From assembly GCA_964410325.1 (NCBI GenBank), contig CAYPFN010000001.1, positions 62,001 through 126,000 of the forward strand: DNA of 64,000 bases, written 5' to 3'. This stretch comes from CAAFZY01 sp964410325 (lineage in GTDB: Bacteria > Pseudomonadota > Alphaproteobacteria > RF32 > CAG-239). A model generated the notes under the pieces. It was not told the DNA's origin. It made no database searches and was given only the letters and a program-made list of their open reading frames with translations. The stretch's first letter is position 1; the number at the start of each line of letters is the position of its first letter. A program made the translations under genes and the position numbers. This document shows positions 52,796 to 61,810 of the stretch, one piece after another.

Positions 52796-54011
52796 TGATT
52801 TGATAAAGCAACACTGCCCGCACGGCGTGGAGTACAGGGAGCTGGGGAATATTGTCTTATCTATTCGTAGTGGATTAAACCCAAGACAAAATTTTAAGTT
52901 AAATGAGAGTGGAGCAGATTGCTATTATTTAACAGTAAAAGAAATGACAACAGGCAAAATTATTTTTACAAATAAGACTGATAAGATAACTAAAAGTGCT
53001 GTGAAAATAATTCAAAAAAGGTCTTCCTTAGAACAAGGTGATGTGTTATTGTCGAGTATAGGAACAATCGGAAAAGTGGCACTGGTAGATATTCCTACTG
53101 ATAATTGGAATTGTAGTGAAAGCGTAATTTTACTAAAACCAGATAATAAAATTATAATTTCAAAATATCTAATGTATGTTTTGCAATCCGATAGAGTACA
53201 AAATAGCTTTAATTCATCATCTGTTGGAAGTACCTTAAGGGGTATAAGGAGAAATAATTTAATAGAGTTAACAATCCCTGTACCGCCGTTACTGGTACAG
53301 GAGGAGATTGTGCGGGTGTTGGATGCTTTCACCGCGCTGGAGGCGGAGCTGGAGGCGGAGCTGGAGGCGGAGCTGGAGGCGCGCAAGCGTCAATATGAGT
53401 ATTACCGCAACAAACTGCTCACCTTTGATGAAAATACAACCAGGGGGGGCATTGAGTGGAAAATGCTATCAGAGGTTTGTATCAGACAGAAAGGAACACC
53501 TATCACTGCAACTATAATGAAAAAATTAAACACTCCATATGCTCCAATAAGAATATTTGCTGGAGGAAATACGTTTGCTGATGTTAATTATGGCGATATC
53601 CCCGATAAAGATGTTATAACTAAAACAAGCATTATTGTTAAATCAAGGGGAAATATAGGTTTTGAATATTACGATAAACCATTTAGCCATAAAAATGAAA
53701 TGTGGTCCTACTCGTCTGATAATAAAGACATTAATTTGAAGTTTGTTTATTACTATTTAACAAATAAAATGAATGATTTTCAGCTTAAAGCAAAGACTGG
53801 AAAACTTCCCCAAATTTCAACCCCGGATACAGATAAGTTTTTGATCCCCATTCCTCCCCTGGAAGAACAGGAAAGAATAGTTGCAATTTTAGACAAGTTT
53901 GATAGCCTTGTTAATGATATAACGCAGGGCATACCGGCGGAAATCAACGCCCGCCGAAAACAGTATGAGTATTACAGAAATAAACTGCTTACCTTTGATG
54001 TGGCCGCCTGA
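52779..54011 (+). CDS. hsdS: HsdS, type I restriction-modification specificity subunit
   Basis: DNA-recognition subunit of the HsdR2M2S complex. 410 aa with two target-recognition domains (about residues 15-175 and 225-375) joined by conserved helical linkers that end in the same wording, YEYYRNKLLTFD, after each domain. The first linker contains LEAE repeats (residues 187-201). The recognition domains are AT-rich, while the linkers are GC-rich like hsdM and hsdR, the usual signature of domain exchange. It overlaps rhuM by 17 bases and lies 18 bases before hsdR. Confidence 0.96.
   Translation: MMSKIDDLIKQHCPHGVEYRELGNIVLSIRSGLNPRQNFKLNESGADCYYLTVKEMTTGKIIFTNKTDKITKSAVKIIQKRSSLEQGDVLLSSIGTIGKVALVDIPTDNWNCSESVILLKPDNKIIISKYLMYVLQSDRVQNSFNSSSVGSTLRGIRRNNLIELTIPVPPLLVQEEIVRVLDAFTALEAELEAELEAELEARKRQYEYYRNKLLTFDENTTRGGIEWKMLSEVCIRQKGTPITATIMKKLNTPYAPIRIFAGGNTFADVNYGDIPDKDVITKTSIIVKSRGNIGFEYYDKPFSHKNEMWSYSSDNKDINLKFVYYYLTNKMNDFQLKAKTGKLPQISTPDTDKFLIPIPPLEEQERIVAILDKFDSLVNDITQGIPAEINARRKQYEYYRNKLLTFDVAA
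53337..53381 (+). repeat. 12-bp tandem repeat (CTGGAGGCGGAG, 3.75 copies) in the hsdS linker
   Basis: Three perfect copies plus nine bases of a fourth, encoding LEAELEAELEAELEA in the helix that spaces the two recognition domains. The repeat unit is a multiple of three, so copy-number change keeps the frame. Confidence 0.95.
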
Positions 54012-54029
54012 ACCAACGGAGTTGATTTA

Positions 54030-57000
54030 ATGAACAAAATTAACGTTATCGCCGAAAATCCCGAAAGCACGGTTGTTGCCGAATATCAGGGCATGAAAAC
54101 CAAACAGACCGAATATCAGTCCGAGGCGGATCTTGAAAAAGCGTTCATTAAGCAACTGCAAAACCAGGCGTATGATTATTTGCCGATACATTCCGAAAAA
54201 GACCTGATTGACAACCTGCGCCGCCAGCTGGAGAAACTGAACGATTATCATTTCACCGACAGGGAATGGGACAGATTCTTCAAACAGGAAATCGCCAACC
54301 CCAATTATGGCATCAAGGAAAAAACCAGGATAATCCAGGAAGATTACAAAAAAGTTCTCGATTATGAAAAGCCCGTTGATAATTATCATTTTCGCAACAT
54401 CCTGCTGATAGACAAAGACAACATCCACAACAACACTTTGCAGGTTATCAATCAGTATGAAACAGACGAAGGCGCGAGAGCAAACCGCTATGACGCAACC
54501 ATTCTGGTCAACGGTCTGCCTCTGGTGCATATAGAGCTCAAACGTCGCGGCGTTGACATCAAAGACGCCTTTAACCAGATTAACCGCTATCAGAACGACA
54601 GTTTTTGGGCGGGAAGCGGTTTATATGAGTTTGTGCAGATTTTTGTCATCTCAAACGGCACCTACACCAAATATTACAGCAATACCACCCGCCAGTCGCA
54701 TATCGGCGAAAACACAGGCACATCTTCAAAAAAGGGGAAAAAGACCAGCAACAGCTTTGAATTTACCTCCTGGTGGGCAGACAGAAAAAACAAACCGATT
54801 ATTGATTTGATTGATTTTGCCAAAACTTTTTTTGCCAGACACACAATTTTGAACATTTTAACCAGATATTGCGTTTTTACCTCTGATGAAATGCTGATGG
54901 TTATGCGCCCTTATCAGATTGTGGCAACCGAAAGCATTATCAACAAAATCAATATCGCAAGCAATTATAAACAATATGGCACGATTGACGGCGGGGGATA
55001 CATCTGGCACACCACAGGCAGCGGCAAAACCCTGTCCTCTTTCAAAACGGCGCGGATTGCCTCAAATTTGCCGAATATTGACAAGGTTTTGTTTGTGGTG
55101 GACAGGAAAGACCTTGACTACCAGACAATGAAAGAATATGACAAGTTTGAAAAAGGGGCCGCCAACAGCAACACCAGTACGGCCGTTTTGAAAAAACAGC
55201 TTGAAGACAATAATGCCCGCATTATTATCACCACAATTCAAAAACTGACCTGTTTTATCAAGAAAAATAAAGAACATCCCGTTTATAACAAGCATGTTGT
55301 GATTATTTTTGATGAATGTCACCGCAGCCAGTTCGGTGAGATGCACCAGGCTATTACCAAAACTTTCAGAAAATATCATCTGTTTGGTTTCACAGGCACA
55401 CCGATATTTGCCGAAAACGCCAACACGGGCTGCAAATCTGACCTGAAAACAACGGCGCAGTTGTTTGGCGAGCAGTTGCACACATACACAATTGTCGATG
55501 CGATTGCCGATAAAAATGTTTTGCCGTTCCGTATTGACTACATCAGTACAATGAAAGAGCAGGAAAATATTAAAGATTCAAAGGTCTGGGATATTAACCG
55601 CGAAAAGGCTCTTGCTGCTCCGGAGAGAATCTCCCGCATTGTTTCTTATATTCTGGAACATTTTAACCAGAAAACCATGCGCAACGACAGGTCTTACTGC
55701 TACAACATTCTGACCAATGTCACCGAGGTTGCCAAAGCGAAAAACCGCAAGGACATTGAAGAAATCAAACAAAAAGTCCGGCTGACAGGGTTTAATTCCA
55801 TCTTTGCCGTTTCCTCCATTCCGTTTGCCAAACTCTATTATGAAGAATTTCAAAAACAAATGGCGGAAAATCCCCTGCAAAAACTCAAAATTGCAACCAT
55901 TTTCAGTTTTGGGGTAAACGGCGATGACAATTCCGACGACGGCGTGTTTGATGAAAATCCGGAAGATACCGGCGGATTGGATAAAAGCGACAGAGATTTT
56001 CTGGAAAGCGCGATTGGCGACTATAACAAAATGTTCGGAACATCTTATGACACGTCAGGCGACAAGTTCCAGAACTATTACAAAGACGTATCCATGCGGA
56101 TGAAAAACCGCGAAATAGACCTCCTGATTGTCGTCAATATGTTCTTAACCGGCTTTGACGCCACAACCTTAAACACGTTGTGGGTGGATAAAAATTTAAA
56201 AATGCAGGGACTGTTGCAGGCTTTTTCCCGCACCAATCGTATTTTAAACGCCGTTAAGGCCTTTGGCAATATTGTATGTTTCCGCAATCTGGAAGAGGCG
56301 ACCAACAAAAGCCTCGCCCTGTTTGGTGATAAAAAGGCCGGTGGTATCGTGTTGCTCAAAACCTTTGCCGAATATTACAACGGCTATATTGATGACAAAG
56401 GCAAATCTGTCAAAGGCTATAAAGAGCTTATTGGAGAGCTGGAAGAGAAATATCCCGCCGGCGAGCTTATCGTCAGCGAAAAGGAAAAGCGGGATTTTGT
56501 AAAGCTCTATGGTGCAATTCTGCGGTTGAAAAACATTCTGTCCTCATTTGATGAATTTGCAGGAAAGGAAATTTTAACCGAGCGGGATGTTCAGGACTAT
56601 CACAGCCAATATTTAAGAATTTATGATGAACTGCGTCCGCAGGGCAAAGAAAAAGACAATGTAAATGATGACCTTGTTTTTGAAATTGAGCTGATTAAAC
56701 AGGTTGAAATTAATATTGATTATATTTTGATGCTGATTAAAAAATATCACGATGGTCATATGGAAGACAAGGAAATAAAAGTCAGCATTTTGAAATCTGT
56801 TGACTCCAGCATTGAACTGCGCAGTAAAAAAGACCTTATTGAAAACTTCATTAATTCACTCACGCCAGGTAGCAATATTGATGCAGATTGGAAGAAATAT
56901 GTTCATGAACAGAAAATAACAGAGCTGGATAAAATCATTGAAGAGGAAAATTTAAATAAGGAAGAAACCTATAAATATGTCAACAATGCGTTCAGAAACG

Positions 57001-57158
57001 GCTATGTTCAGGAAAACGGAATACAAATCAATAAGGTTTTGCCGCCACTTCCAATTATAGACTCGCAAAAAAGACGGCAAAAGAAGAAAGAAATGGTTAT
57101 CCGGAAGATTACCGCTTTCTTTAATCGCTTTCGCGATGTTTCTACGGGTGGGGTGTAA
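54030..57158 (+). CDS. hsdR: HsdR, type I restriction endonuclease subunit
   Basis: ATP-dependent translocase and nuclease of the type I complex. 1042 aa: PD-(D/E)xK nuclease domain in the N-terminal part (RYDATILVNG then HIELKRRG, about residues 152-173), then SF2 helicase motifs TGSGKT (about 328), DECHRSQFG (about 428) and FTGTP (about 453); helicase domain 2 with FLTGFDATTLNTLWVDK and a QAFSRTNRI segment, and a helical C-terminal domain that docks to HsdM. All key residues are intact. Terminator at 57202-57227. Confidence 0.97.
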   Translation: MNKINVIAENPESTVVAEYQGMKTKQTEYQSEADLEKAFIKQLQNQAYDYLPIHSEKDLIDNLRRQLEKLNDYHFTDREWDRFFKQEIANPNYGIKEKTRIIQEDYKKVLDYEKPVDNYHFRNILLIDKDNIHNNTLQVINQYETDEGARANRYDATILVNGLPLVHIELKRRGVDIKDAFNQINRYQNDSFWAGSGLYEFVQIFVISNGTYTKYYSNTTRQSHIGENTGTSSKKGKKTSNSFEFTSWWADRKNKPIIDLIDFAKTFFARHTILNILTRYCVFTSDEMLMVMRPYQIVATESIINKINIASNYKQYGTIDGGGYIWHTTGSGKTLSSFKTARIASNLPNIDKVLFVVDRKDLDYQTMKEYDKFEKGAANSNTSTAVLKKQLEDNNARIIITTIQKLTCFIKKNKEHPVYNKHVVIIFDECHRSQFGEMHQAITKTFRKYHLFGFTGTPIFAENANTGCKSDLKTTAQLFGEQLHTYTIVDAIADKNVLPFRIDYISTMKEQENIKDSKVWDINREKALAAPERISRIVSYILEHFNQKTMRNDRSYCYNILTNVTEVAKAKNRKDIEEIKQKVRLTGFNSIFAVSSIPFAKLYYEEFQKQMAENPLQKLKIATIFSFGVNGDDNSDDGVFDENPEDTGGLDKSDRDFLESAIGDYNKMFGTSYDTSGDKFQNYYKDVSMRMKNREIDLLIVVNMFLTGFDATTLNTLWVDKNLKMQGLLQAFSRTNRILNAVKAFGNIVCFRNLEEATNKSLALFGDKKAGGIVLLKTFAEYYNGYIDDKGKSVKGYKELIGELEEKYPAGELIVSEKEKRDFVKLYGAILRLKNILSSFDEFAGKEILTERDVQDYHSQYLRIYDELRPQGKEKDNVNDDLVFEIELIKQVEINIDYILMLIKKYHDGHMEDKEIKVSILKSVDSSIELRSKKDLIENFINSLTPGSNIDADWKKYVHEQKITELDKIIEEENLNKEETYKYVNNAFRNGYVQENGIQINKVLPPLPIIDSQKRRQKKKEMVIRKITAFFNRFRDVSTGGV

Positions 57159-57201
57159 AAGGATGAAAATTAAAAAAACTGCAAAAACTTTGGAGTACTA
57201 A

Positions 57202-57227
57202 AAAAACTCCCGATGAAGGGAGTTTTT
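57202..57227 (+). terminator. Terminator of the restriction operon
   Basis: A perfect 10-bp stem AAAAACTCCC/GGGAGTTTTT with a six-base loop (57202-57211 with 57218-57227). It is bidirectional in form and may also serve the convergent MFS gene. Confidence 0.88.
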
Positions 57228-57283
57228 GGGTAACTTTAAGGCGCAGGCTAAGCTTTTTAGCAAAAGAAATCGGTGGTTAAAAT

Positions 57284-58474
57284 CTATTCAAAAATCGTTT
57301 TGTTGCCCAGACCGGTACATACGGCGGCGCCAAATGCGGAGATAACCAGTACAATGCCGGTTGAAACCATGATGTCGCCTAATCCGACCAAGGGCGAAAC
57401 AATGCTGCCGAACAGAAACCCCGCAGCGCCTAAAACAGCCGAGGCTGTTCCGGCATTGCTCCGGGTCGCGTTCATGGCGACGGTGGTGGCAATGGTAAGT
57501 GACATGCCCAAGCAAAAGCTTAGAATAAACAAAAGTCCTTCAAAAATGATAACGGACACATTAGCCAGCATTGCCAACAATAAAAGCCAGCAACAGGAAT
57601 TAAGGCCGCCGACACTGATTTTTAATCCGAACTGCTGATTTTTAAAGCTCGCAGCAAAGGCGGCGCCACCGCCGATGGCAATGGCATTGGCGGCAAAAAA
57701 CAGGCTGAAGGCCAAGGCCGAAAACCCATAATGTGTCTGAATAATAAAAGGTGACGAGGCAATATAAGCAAACAAAATGGCCGATGCAAACGATGATTCT
57801 AACGTGTAAAAAACAAAAGTTTTATTTTGTAGCACAATTTTAAATAAATTAAACGTTTTACTTAATTTTTCCTGTGAGCGTCGCGGATGGGACAAACTTT
57901 CACTGAAATAATGGCAGAGGGTCAGGATGATAAGTCCTAAAAACAATAAAATTATGAAAATTCCCTGCCAGCCGATAGGTTTAATGACCACACCGCCGAT
58001 AACTGGCGCGGCGATGGGGGCAATGCTGTTGATGGCGCCGATAATTGCCAGAGCTTTGGCCAGATTCTGACCCTTGAATTTATCTGTGGCAATCGAACGG
58101 GAAATAACAATCCCGCCGGAAGCGGCAATGCCCTGTACAAAGCGCAATAAAACAAAAATTTCAATTGTCGGGGCAAGAATACAGGCCAGGGTGGAAAGAA
58201 CAAACAACAGCATGGAAATTACCAACGGCGTCCGACGTCCGAATTTGTCGCTTAACGGACCAAACACAAGTTGGCCGGCGGCCAGTCCGAGCATTGAAAA
58301 AGTGAGCCCCATTTGTACCATGGAAATACTGGTGTTAAAATAAGAAACCATGACGGGAAGACCGGGCAGATACATATCGGTTACAAACGGTCCGAAAGCT
58401 GTCAGCATTCCCAGAAATATGAATAGGAATAAAGCAGAGTTTGTTTTTATGGTTGTTTTTTTTGTTTGGGTCAT
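57284..58474 (-). CDS. Bcr/CflA-type MFS drug efflux transporter
   Basis: Inner-membrane proton-driven exporter of the major facilitator superfamily, DHA1/Bcr group, 396 aa with about 12 helices. Seen: GPFVTDMYLPGLPVM in helix 1 (the Bcr/CflA signature), GQLVFGPLSDKFGRRTPLV in loop 2-3, and FVQGIAASGGIVISRSIATD in helix 4. Substrates are likely drugs or small metabolites; bicyclomycin and chloramphenicol are known for relatives. It is convergent with hsdR and shares its higher GC content, so it may belong to the same transferred segment. Confidence 0.93.
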   Translation of the reverse strand: MTQTKKTTIKTNSALFLFIFLGMLTAFGPFVTDMYLPGLPVMVSYFNTSISMVQMGLTFSMLGLAAGQLVFGPLSDKFGRRTPLVISMLLFVLSTLACILAPTIEIFVLLRFVQGIAASGGIVISRSIATDKFKGQNLAKALAIIGAINSIAPIAAPVIGGVVIKPIGWQGIFIILLFLGLIILTLCHYFSESLSHPRRSQEKLSKTFNLFKIVLQNKTFVFYTLESSFASAILFAYIASSPFIIQTHYGFSALAFSLFFAANAIAIGGGAAFAASFKNQQFGLKISVGGLNSCCWLLLLAMLANVSVIIFEGLLFILSFCLGMSLTIATTVAMNATRSNAGTASAVLGAAGFLFGSIVSPLVGLGDIMVSTGIVLVISAFGAAVCTGLGNKTIFE

Positions 58475-58631
58475 ATTATTTCCTTGTTGTCAGTACGGAT
58501 GAATTTACGCGATTTTATGATAGTCAGACTACTTTTAATATGGATTTTGAAAATGGCAAGTGTTTTTGGAAAACAAGGTGGGGATGTTTGGGTATGTATA
58601 TGAAACCAGATGTGCCGATATCTTAAAAAAA

Positions 58632-58656
58632 TTCCCCCGTTAAAAAAACGCGGGAA
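58632..58656. terminator. Terminator between the MFS gene region and the 56-aa gene
   Basis: A 10-base stem TTCCCCCGTT/AACGCGGGAA with one mismatch (58632-58641 with 58647-58656), a T-run following on the minus strand (complement of 58625-58631) and a short T-run on the plus strand. It is placed to end the 56-aa gene. Confidence 0.75.
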
Positions 58657-58664
58657 CTTTTTCA

Positions 58665-58835
58665 TCAGGCATTGATGATGAATTTGCCGTTGCGGTATTT
58701 GACCGTAATCACATCACCTGGTTTGGGCGCTGTTGCCAAGTTGGCAATCGTAAGGATAATACCGCCCGTTTCATCTCTAACAATGAGTCTCCATTGACTT
58801 TTAATGGAGGTCACTTTTTGAATAGTTGCTTTCAT
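58665..58835 (-). CDS. Small hypothetical protein, 56 aa
   Basis: Not recognised. It reads MKATIQKVTSIKSQWRLIV at the start and ends KPGDVITVKYRNGKFIINA, which looks like a small beta-barrel of alternating strands (OB- or SH3-like), compatible with nucleic-acid or protein binding. There is no signal peptide. The ribosome binding site is weak, but a strong terminator follows directly and codon use is protein-like. It is the only feature supported in the 456-base gap 58475-58930. Confidence 0.55.
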   Translation of the reverse strand: MKATIQKVTSIKSQWRLIVRDETGGIILTIANLATAPKPGDVITVKYRNGKFIINA

Positions 58836-58930
58836 AAGTATAAAAAATTAAAAATATTAAAGACACTTTTAGAATAGATAAGAAACTGATTTCATTAATA
58901 AATTTTTTAAATCAGCTAAAGACGATTAAC

Positions 58931-59662
58931 TTATATTTTTTGCCATTTTATCCGTAAACGTGCCAGTTCTCGGTCGTCGCTTAAGGCCTTGACGGAATGG
59001 CAGGTTGTTTTGTCATTAATCTCGGTTATGATTTCAACATCTTCGCCCAGATGTCCTTCTTTTTTGAAAGCAATTTCGATTTCGGCCGGAAAGTGTGTGT
59101 CGCGAAAATCATGATCAACACTTTCGATTGCCCAAAGCGGGTACACGGCGTTGTTAACATGACGGTTAAAGTCTATGTCGTCAAAACGTACGGAAAAACG
59201 CCGCTGGCAATCAACTCTTTCGGGTTCGGGAAGTTTGGGAAAGTCGGTTTCCAGTGCGCGTTCGGTAATAACCGAATATTCTGGCAGATGCTCTTTAAGG
59301 GAAATTGGGCGTTTGCGGATAAAATCAATGAGTATCCACTGGCTGGAAGCTGTTATCAATATGTTGCCCGCGTTGTCATATACGATGAAGTCGCGGATGG
59401 CTCCGAGTTTTTTTTCGGCAGCCGGCCAGGTTTCGACATGAATAGTTTCGTGTAAAACTGGCAAGCGTTTGATGCAGATATGATAATTTGAACCAACCCA
59501 AGCCAGGCCTTTTTCCAGACAGAATTCCAGCCCAAGCCCGAGAGCAGAAGCGTTGGAATCGGCCATATCCTGAAAGATGTTCATCAAAGTTAAAATGCGC
59601 AGATTGCTGTTTTTATCGCATTCATAAGTCCGGATTTGGTATTCTTTTTTCCACTTCTGCAT
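58931..59662 (-). CDS. Acyl-ACP thioesterase (FatA/FatB-like, double hot-dog fold)
   Basis: Releases fatty acids from acyl carrier protein, or acts on a related acyl thioester. 243 aa. The first hot-dog domain has YECDKNSNLRILTLMNIFQD and WVGSNYHICIKRLP; the second carries the DIDFNRHVNNAVYPLWAIE segment with the N-x-H-V-N active-site motif of this family. The ATG at 59662 is used; a TTG at 59674, one base after the upstream stop, is an alternative. It is closely spaced with the lytic transglycosylase gene and probably co-transcribed. Confidence 0.88.
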   Translation of the reverse strand: MQKWKKEYQIRTYECDKNSNLRILTLMNIFQDMADSNASALGLGLEFCLEKGLAWVGSNYHICIKRLPVLHETIHVETWPAAEKKLGAIRDFIVYDNAGNILITASSQWILIDFIRKRPISLKEHLPEYSVITERALETDFPKLPEPERVDCQRRFSVRFDDIDFNRHVNNAVYPLWAIESVDHDFRDTHFPAEIEIAFKKEGHLGEDVEIITEINDKTTCHSVKALSDDRELARLRIKWQKI

Positions 59663-59675
59663 TATTGGGCTCAAT

Positions 59676-60287
59676 TTAGAATAAAGAGGCCTGCTTTTCG
59701 GTCTCGAGAACAGCTACTTTAATTTGTTCAAAACGGGATAAAAGCCTTTTCTTGTATTTTAAACCACGAGAGGGGATCTTCGAATGGTAATCCATGGCGG
59801 CTTTTTGCCAATCGCCGCACCGGTTATAAAGTTTAGTTAAAAATTTGGCGCTGTATTCCACGTTTGTATCCGGATCAAGGGCTTCTTCTATAGTTTTAAA
59901 AGCTTTGCCGTGATATTTTAAATTGATTTGCATGCAGCCAACGTCAATGTTGTGAATGCCTTTTTCCTGAAGTTGCTTAACTTTGGCAACAGCTTCTTCT
60001 TTTGTATTAAAATAATAACCTTTGCCGTTGACATTAATTGTCCAGGGCCAAGAAACAATTTCACGCTGCGTGTCATTCCAGCGGCCAGTTTCAACACTTG
60101 AAATTGTTTGCAACAGATGTTCTTTAATTCCATATTTTTCCTCCATACGCGCCGCCGAAAGCGAACACATCTCTGCAACTTCAACCTTAATTGAGGAAGA
60201 TGATTCGGTTTCATATTCTTTTTGGGCTTTAAGAGGATGGACAATAACTAAAGAAACAATCAATAAAAAAAGAATTTTTCTCAGCAC
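59676..60287 (-). CDS. Secreted lytic transglycosylase (SLT domain)
   Basis: Cleaves the glycan strands of peptidoglycan to 1,6-anhydro products in the periplasm. 203 aa. Signal peptide (cleavage about residue 21, LKA-QKE), then the lysozyme-like domain with catalytic Glu66 in TISSVETGRWN, the NVNGKGYYF segment and the conserved NIDVGCMQINLKYHGKAF. It resembles SLT proteins of conjugation and flagellar systems in size. It is 13 bases upstream of the chosen thioesterase start. Confidence 0.88.
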   Translation of the reverse strand: MLRKILFLLIVSLVIVHPLKAQKEYETESSSSIKVEVAEMCSLSAARMEEKYGIKEHLLQTISSVETGRWNDTQREIVSWPWTINVNGKGYYFNTKEEAVAKVKQLQEKGIHNIDVGCMQINLKYHGKAFKTIEEALDPDTNVEYSAKFLTKLYNRCGDWQKAAMDYHSKIPSRGLKYKKRLLSRFEQIKVAVLETEKQASLF

Positions 60288-60471
60288 AGTAAAAAATTAT
60301 CCTATCTTCCCAACTTTAGGCAGAGAATTTCCCTCGTAAACAGATTTCCATCCTACCAACCAAAGAACTAATTCCTTGGAAGACCTAAAGAAGGGTGTTA
60401 AACAAATTTTAATTTCTGTTAAAAACATATTAACAGAAATCACATTTTGTAGCTAAGTAGCATATTTTTTT

Positions 60472-61392
60472 TTAAAAATCTAGTAGTTTTTTTGCAAATT
60501 CTTGAATGGAGCTGTTTATATCCGAACTAACTTTTTGAAAATGTGAATTTTTCTTTAGAAAAATTTCCTCTGCATAAATTTTCCGATTAATTTCTATTTG
60601 CATGGTATAAATTTTTTTGCGCGGCTGACAGTAATTGAATGTTGTGAAAGCGCCAGAATACGGGATGTTTGCTGTTACGGTGTAGCCGAAACGGCTTAGG
60701 GTGTTTTGCAGAAATGCCGTATATTCAGTCGGACAGCTTTGTGAAAATAAATCTCCTAAACAAAAATCAATGTGCGGGCTGTCTGGAATAATATTACAAA
60801 TTTTTGAGGGCATGGAATGGCAGTCAAGGATGCAGCAAAAGCCGAATTTTTTGGCGCATTTGTTGATAAGTTGCTGGAGGCGCTTGTGATATATGTCATA
60901 GACATTTTTAATCCGCTCTTGCACTTCCTGATAAGACAACAGACCGTCATAGATGGGCCGGTTTGCCACGTCTATACGATGGATAAGCCCTAAACCAAAT
61001 CGACAGCGATTGTTTTCAATAGCGATTTTATCTTCTGGATAGTTATAAAACATTTTGGCATCAACTTCGATTTTATCCCGATTGACATCAATAAAAGATC
61101 GGGCCACATTCATGCATAAAACCGGAATACCGCCTTCGGCAAGTGGCCAGACTAATTCGTCGACAAATAAATCTTCATTGCTGCGTAATTGTTCTTCGGT
61201 TAAGGCGACGTTTTGTAAAAATTCTTCGGGGAAATAACGTCCGGCATGTGGCACGGAAATAACGACTGGATATCGGATATCAGAAGTTCCGACTTCCCTG
61301 TATATAGTTATTTTTTTGTAATCTATCTTAAAAGCGCATGGTTTGACAGGCAATGTTTGTTCCCTTTCAATCAGGCTGAAATTATAGGACAT
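60472..61392 (-). CDS. N-formylglutamate amidohydrolase family protein
   Basis: Zinc amidohydrolase of the HutG-like (N-formylglutamate deformylase) family, 306 aa. Signature segments: VVISVPHAGRYFPEEFL (about residues 43-59), NEDLFVDELVW, ARSFIDVNRDKIEVDAKMF, ILDCHSMPS with the metal-binding histidine, and a C-terminal QIEINRKIY. In histidine utilisation it yields glutamate and formate, but no hut genes are nearby, so the physiological substrate is open. The ribosome binding site is weak; it stands alone between two non-coding gaps. Confidence 0.9.
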   Translation of the reverse strand: MSYNFSLIEREQTLPVKPCAFKIDYKKITIYREVGTSDIRYPVVISVPHAGRYFPEEFLQNVALTEEQLRSNEDLFVDELVWPLAEGGIPVLCMNVARSFIDVNRDKIEVDAKMFYNYPEDKIAIENNRCRFGLGLIHRIDVANRPIYDGLLSYQEVQERIKNVYDIYHKRLQQLINKCAKKFGFCCILDCHSMPSKICNIIPDSPHIDFCLGDLFSQSCPTEYTAFLQNTLSRFGYTVTANIPYSGAFTTFNYCQPRKKIYTMQIEINRKIYAEEIFLKKNSHFQKVSSDINSSIQEFAKKLLDF

Positions 61393-61446
61393 AAGTCTTA
61401 ACTTTTTATAAAAAGCAAAAAAGTTTTAAAAATAATAAAAAATAGC

Positions 61447-61475
61447 TTGCCAAATGCTTTTTGTTGTGTTAGTTA
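61447..61475 (+). promoter_or_regulatory. Candidate promoter of the tRNA-Val pair
   Basis: TTGCCA (61447-61452) and TAGTTA (61470-61475) with a 17-base spacer, ending 13 bases before the first tRNA-Val. Confidence 0.55.
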
Positions 61476-61488
61476 AGCTACTACTTTC

Positions 61489-61565
<77 letters not shown>

Positions 61566-61570
61566 TTTTG

Positions 61571-61591
61571 ACCGGCGATGAGCCGGTTCTT
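61571..61591 (+). terminator. Hairpin between the two tRNA-Val genes
   Basis: ACCGGC/GCCGGT (61571-61576 with 61582-61587) with a five-base loop and a short TCTTTATT tail. It may be a weak terminator or a processing structure. Confidence 0.5.
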
Positions 61592-61613
61592 TATTGGATT
61601 AATTCTATTTTCA

Positions 61614-61690
61614 GGGTGTGTAGCTCAGTTGGTTAGAGCGCTGCGTTCACATCGCAGAGGTCACAAGTTCGAGTCTTGTCATACCCACCA
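61614..61690 (+). tRNA. tRNA-Val (anticodon CAC)
   Basis: A 77-nt cloverleaf with encoded CCA; anticodon arm CTGCG-TTCACAT-CGCAG. CAC reads GUG. It is a near-copy of the GAC gene 48 bases upstream, so the pair arose by tandem duplication. No tRNA-Val for the UAC anticodon is in the window. Confidence 0.95.
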
Positions 61691-61699
61691 ATTAAGTAA

Positions 61700-61722
61700 G
61701 CCGGCGTGAAGTCGGTTTTTTT
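61700..61722 (+). terminator. Terminator after the tRNA-Val pair
   Basis: GCCGGC pairs with GTCGGT (two G-T pairs; 61700-61705 with 61711-61716) and is followed by a T-run. Confidence 0.65.
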
Positions 61723-61810
61723 ATAGCAGGTATAAAGAATCAGCATTAAGGCTCAAACTTATAAATTTTTAATATAGGGCTGATGTATACAGGATATTTA
61801 TTTGGTTGAT

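Noticed and set aside
54027..54530. Minus-strand open frame (167 codons) opposite the start of hsdR
   Set aside because: It is the antisense of a strongly supported HsdR N-terminus containing the nuclease motif.
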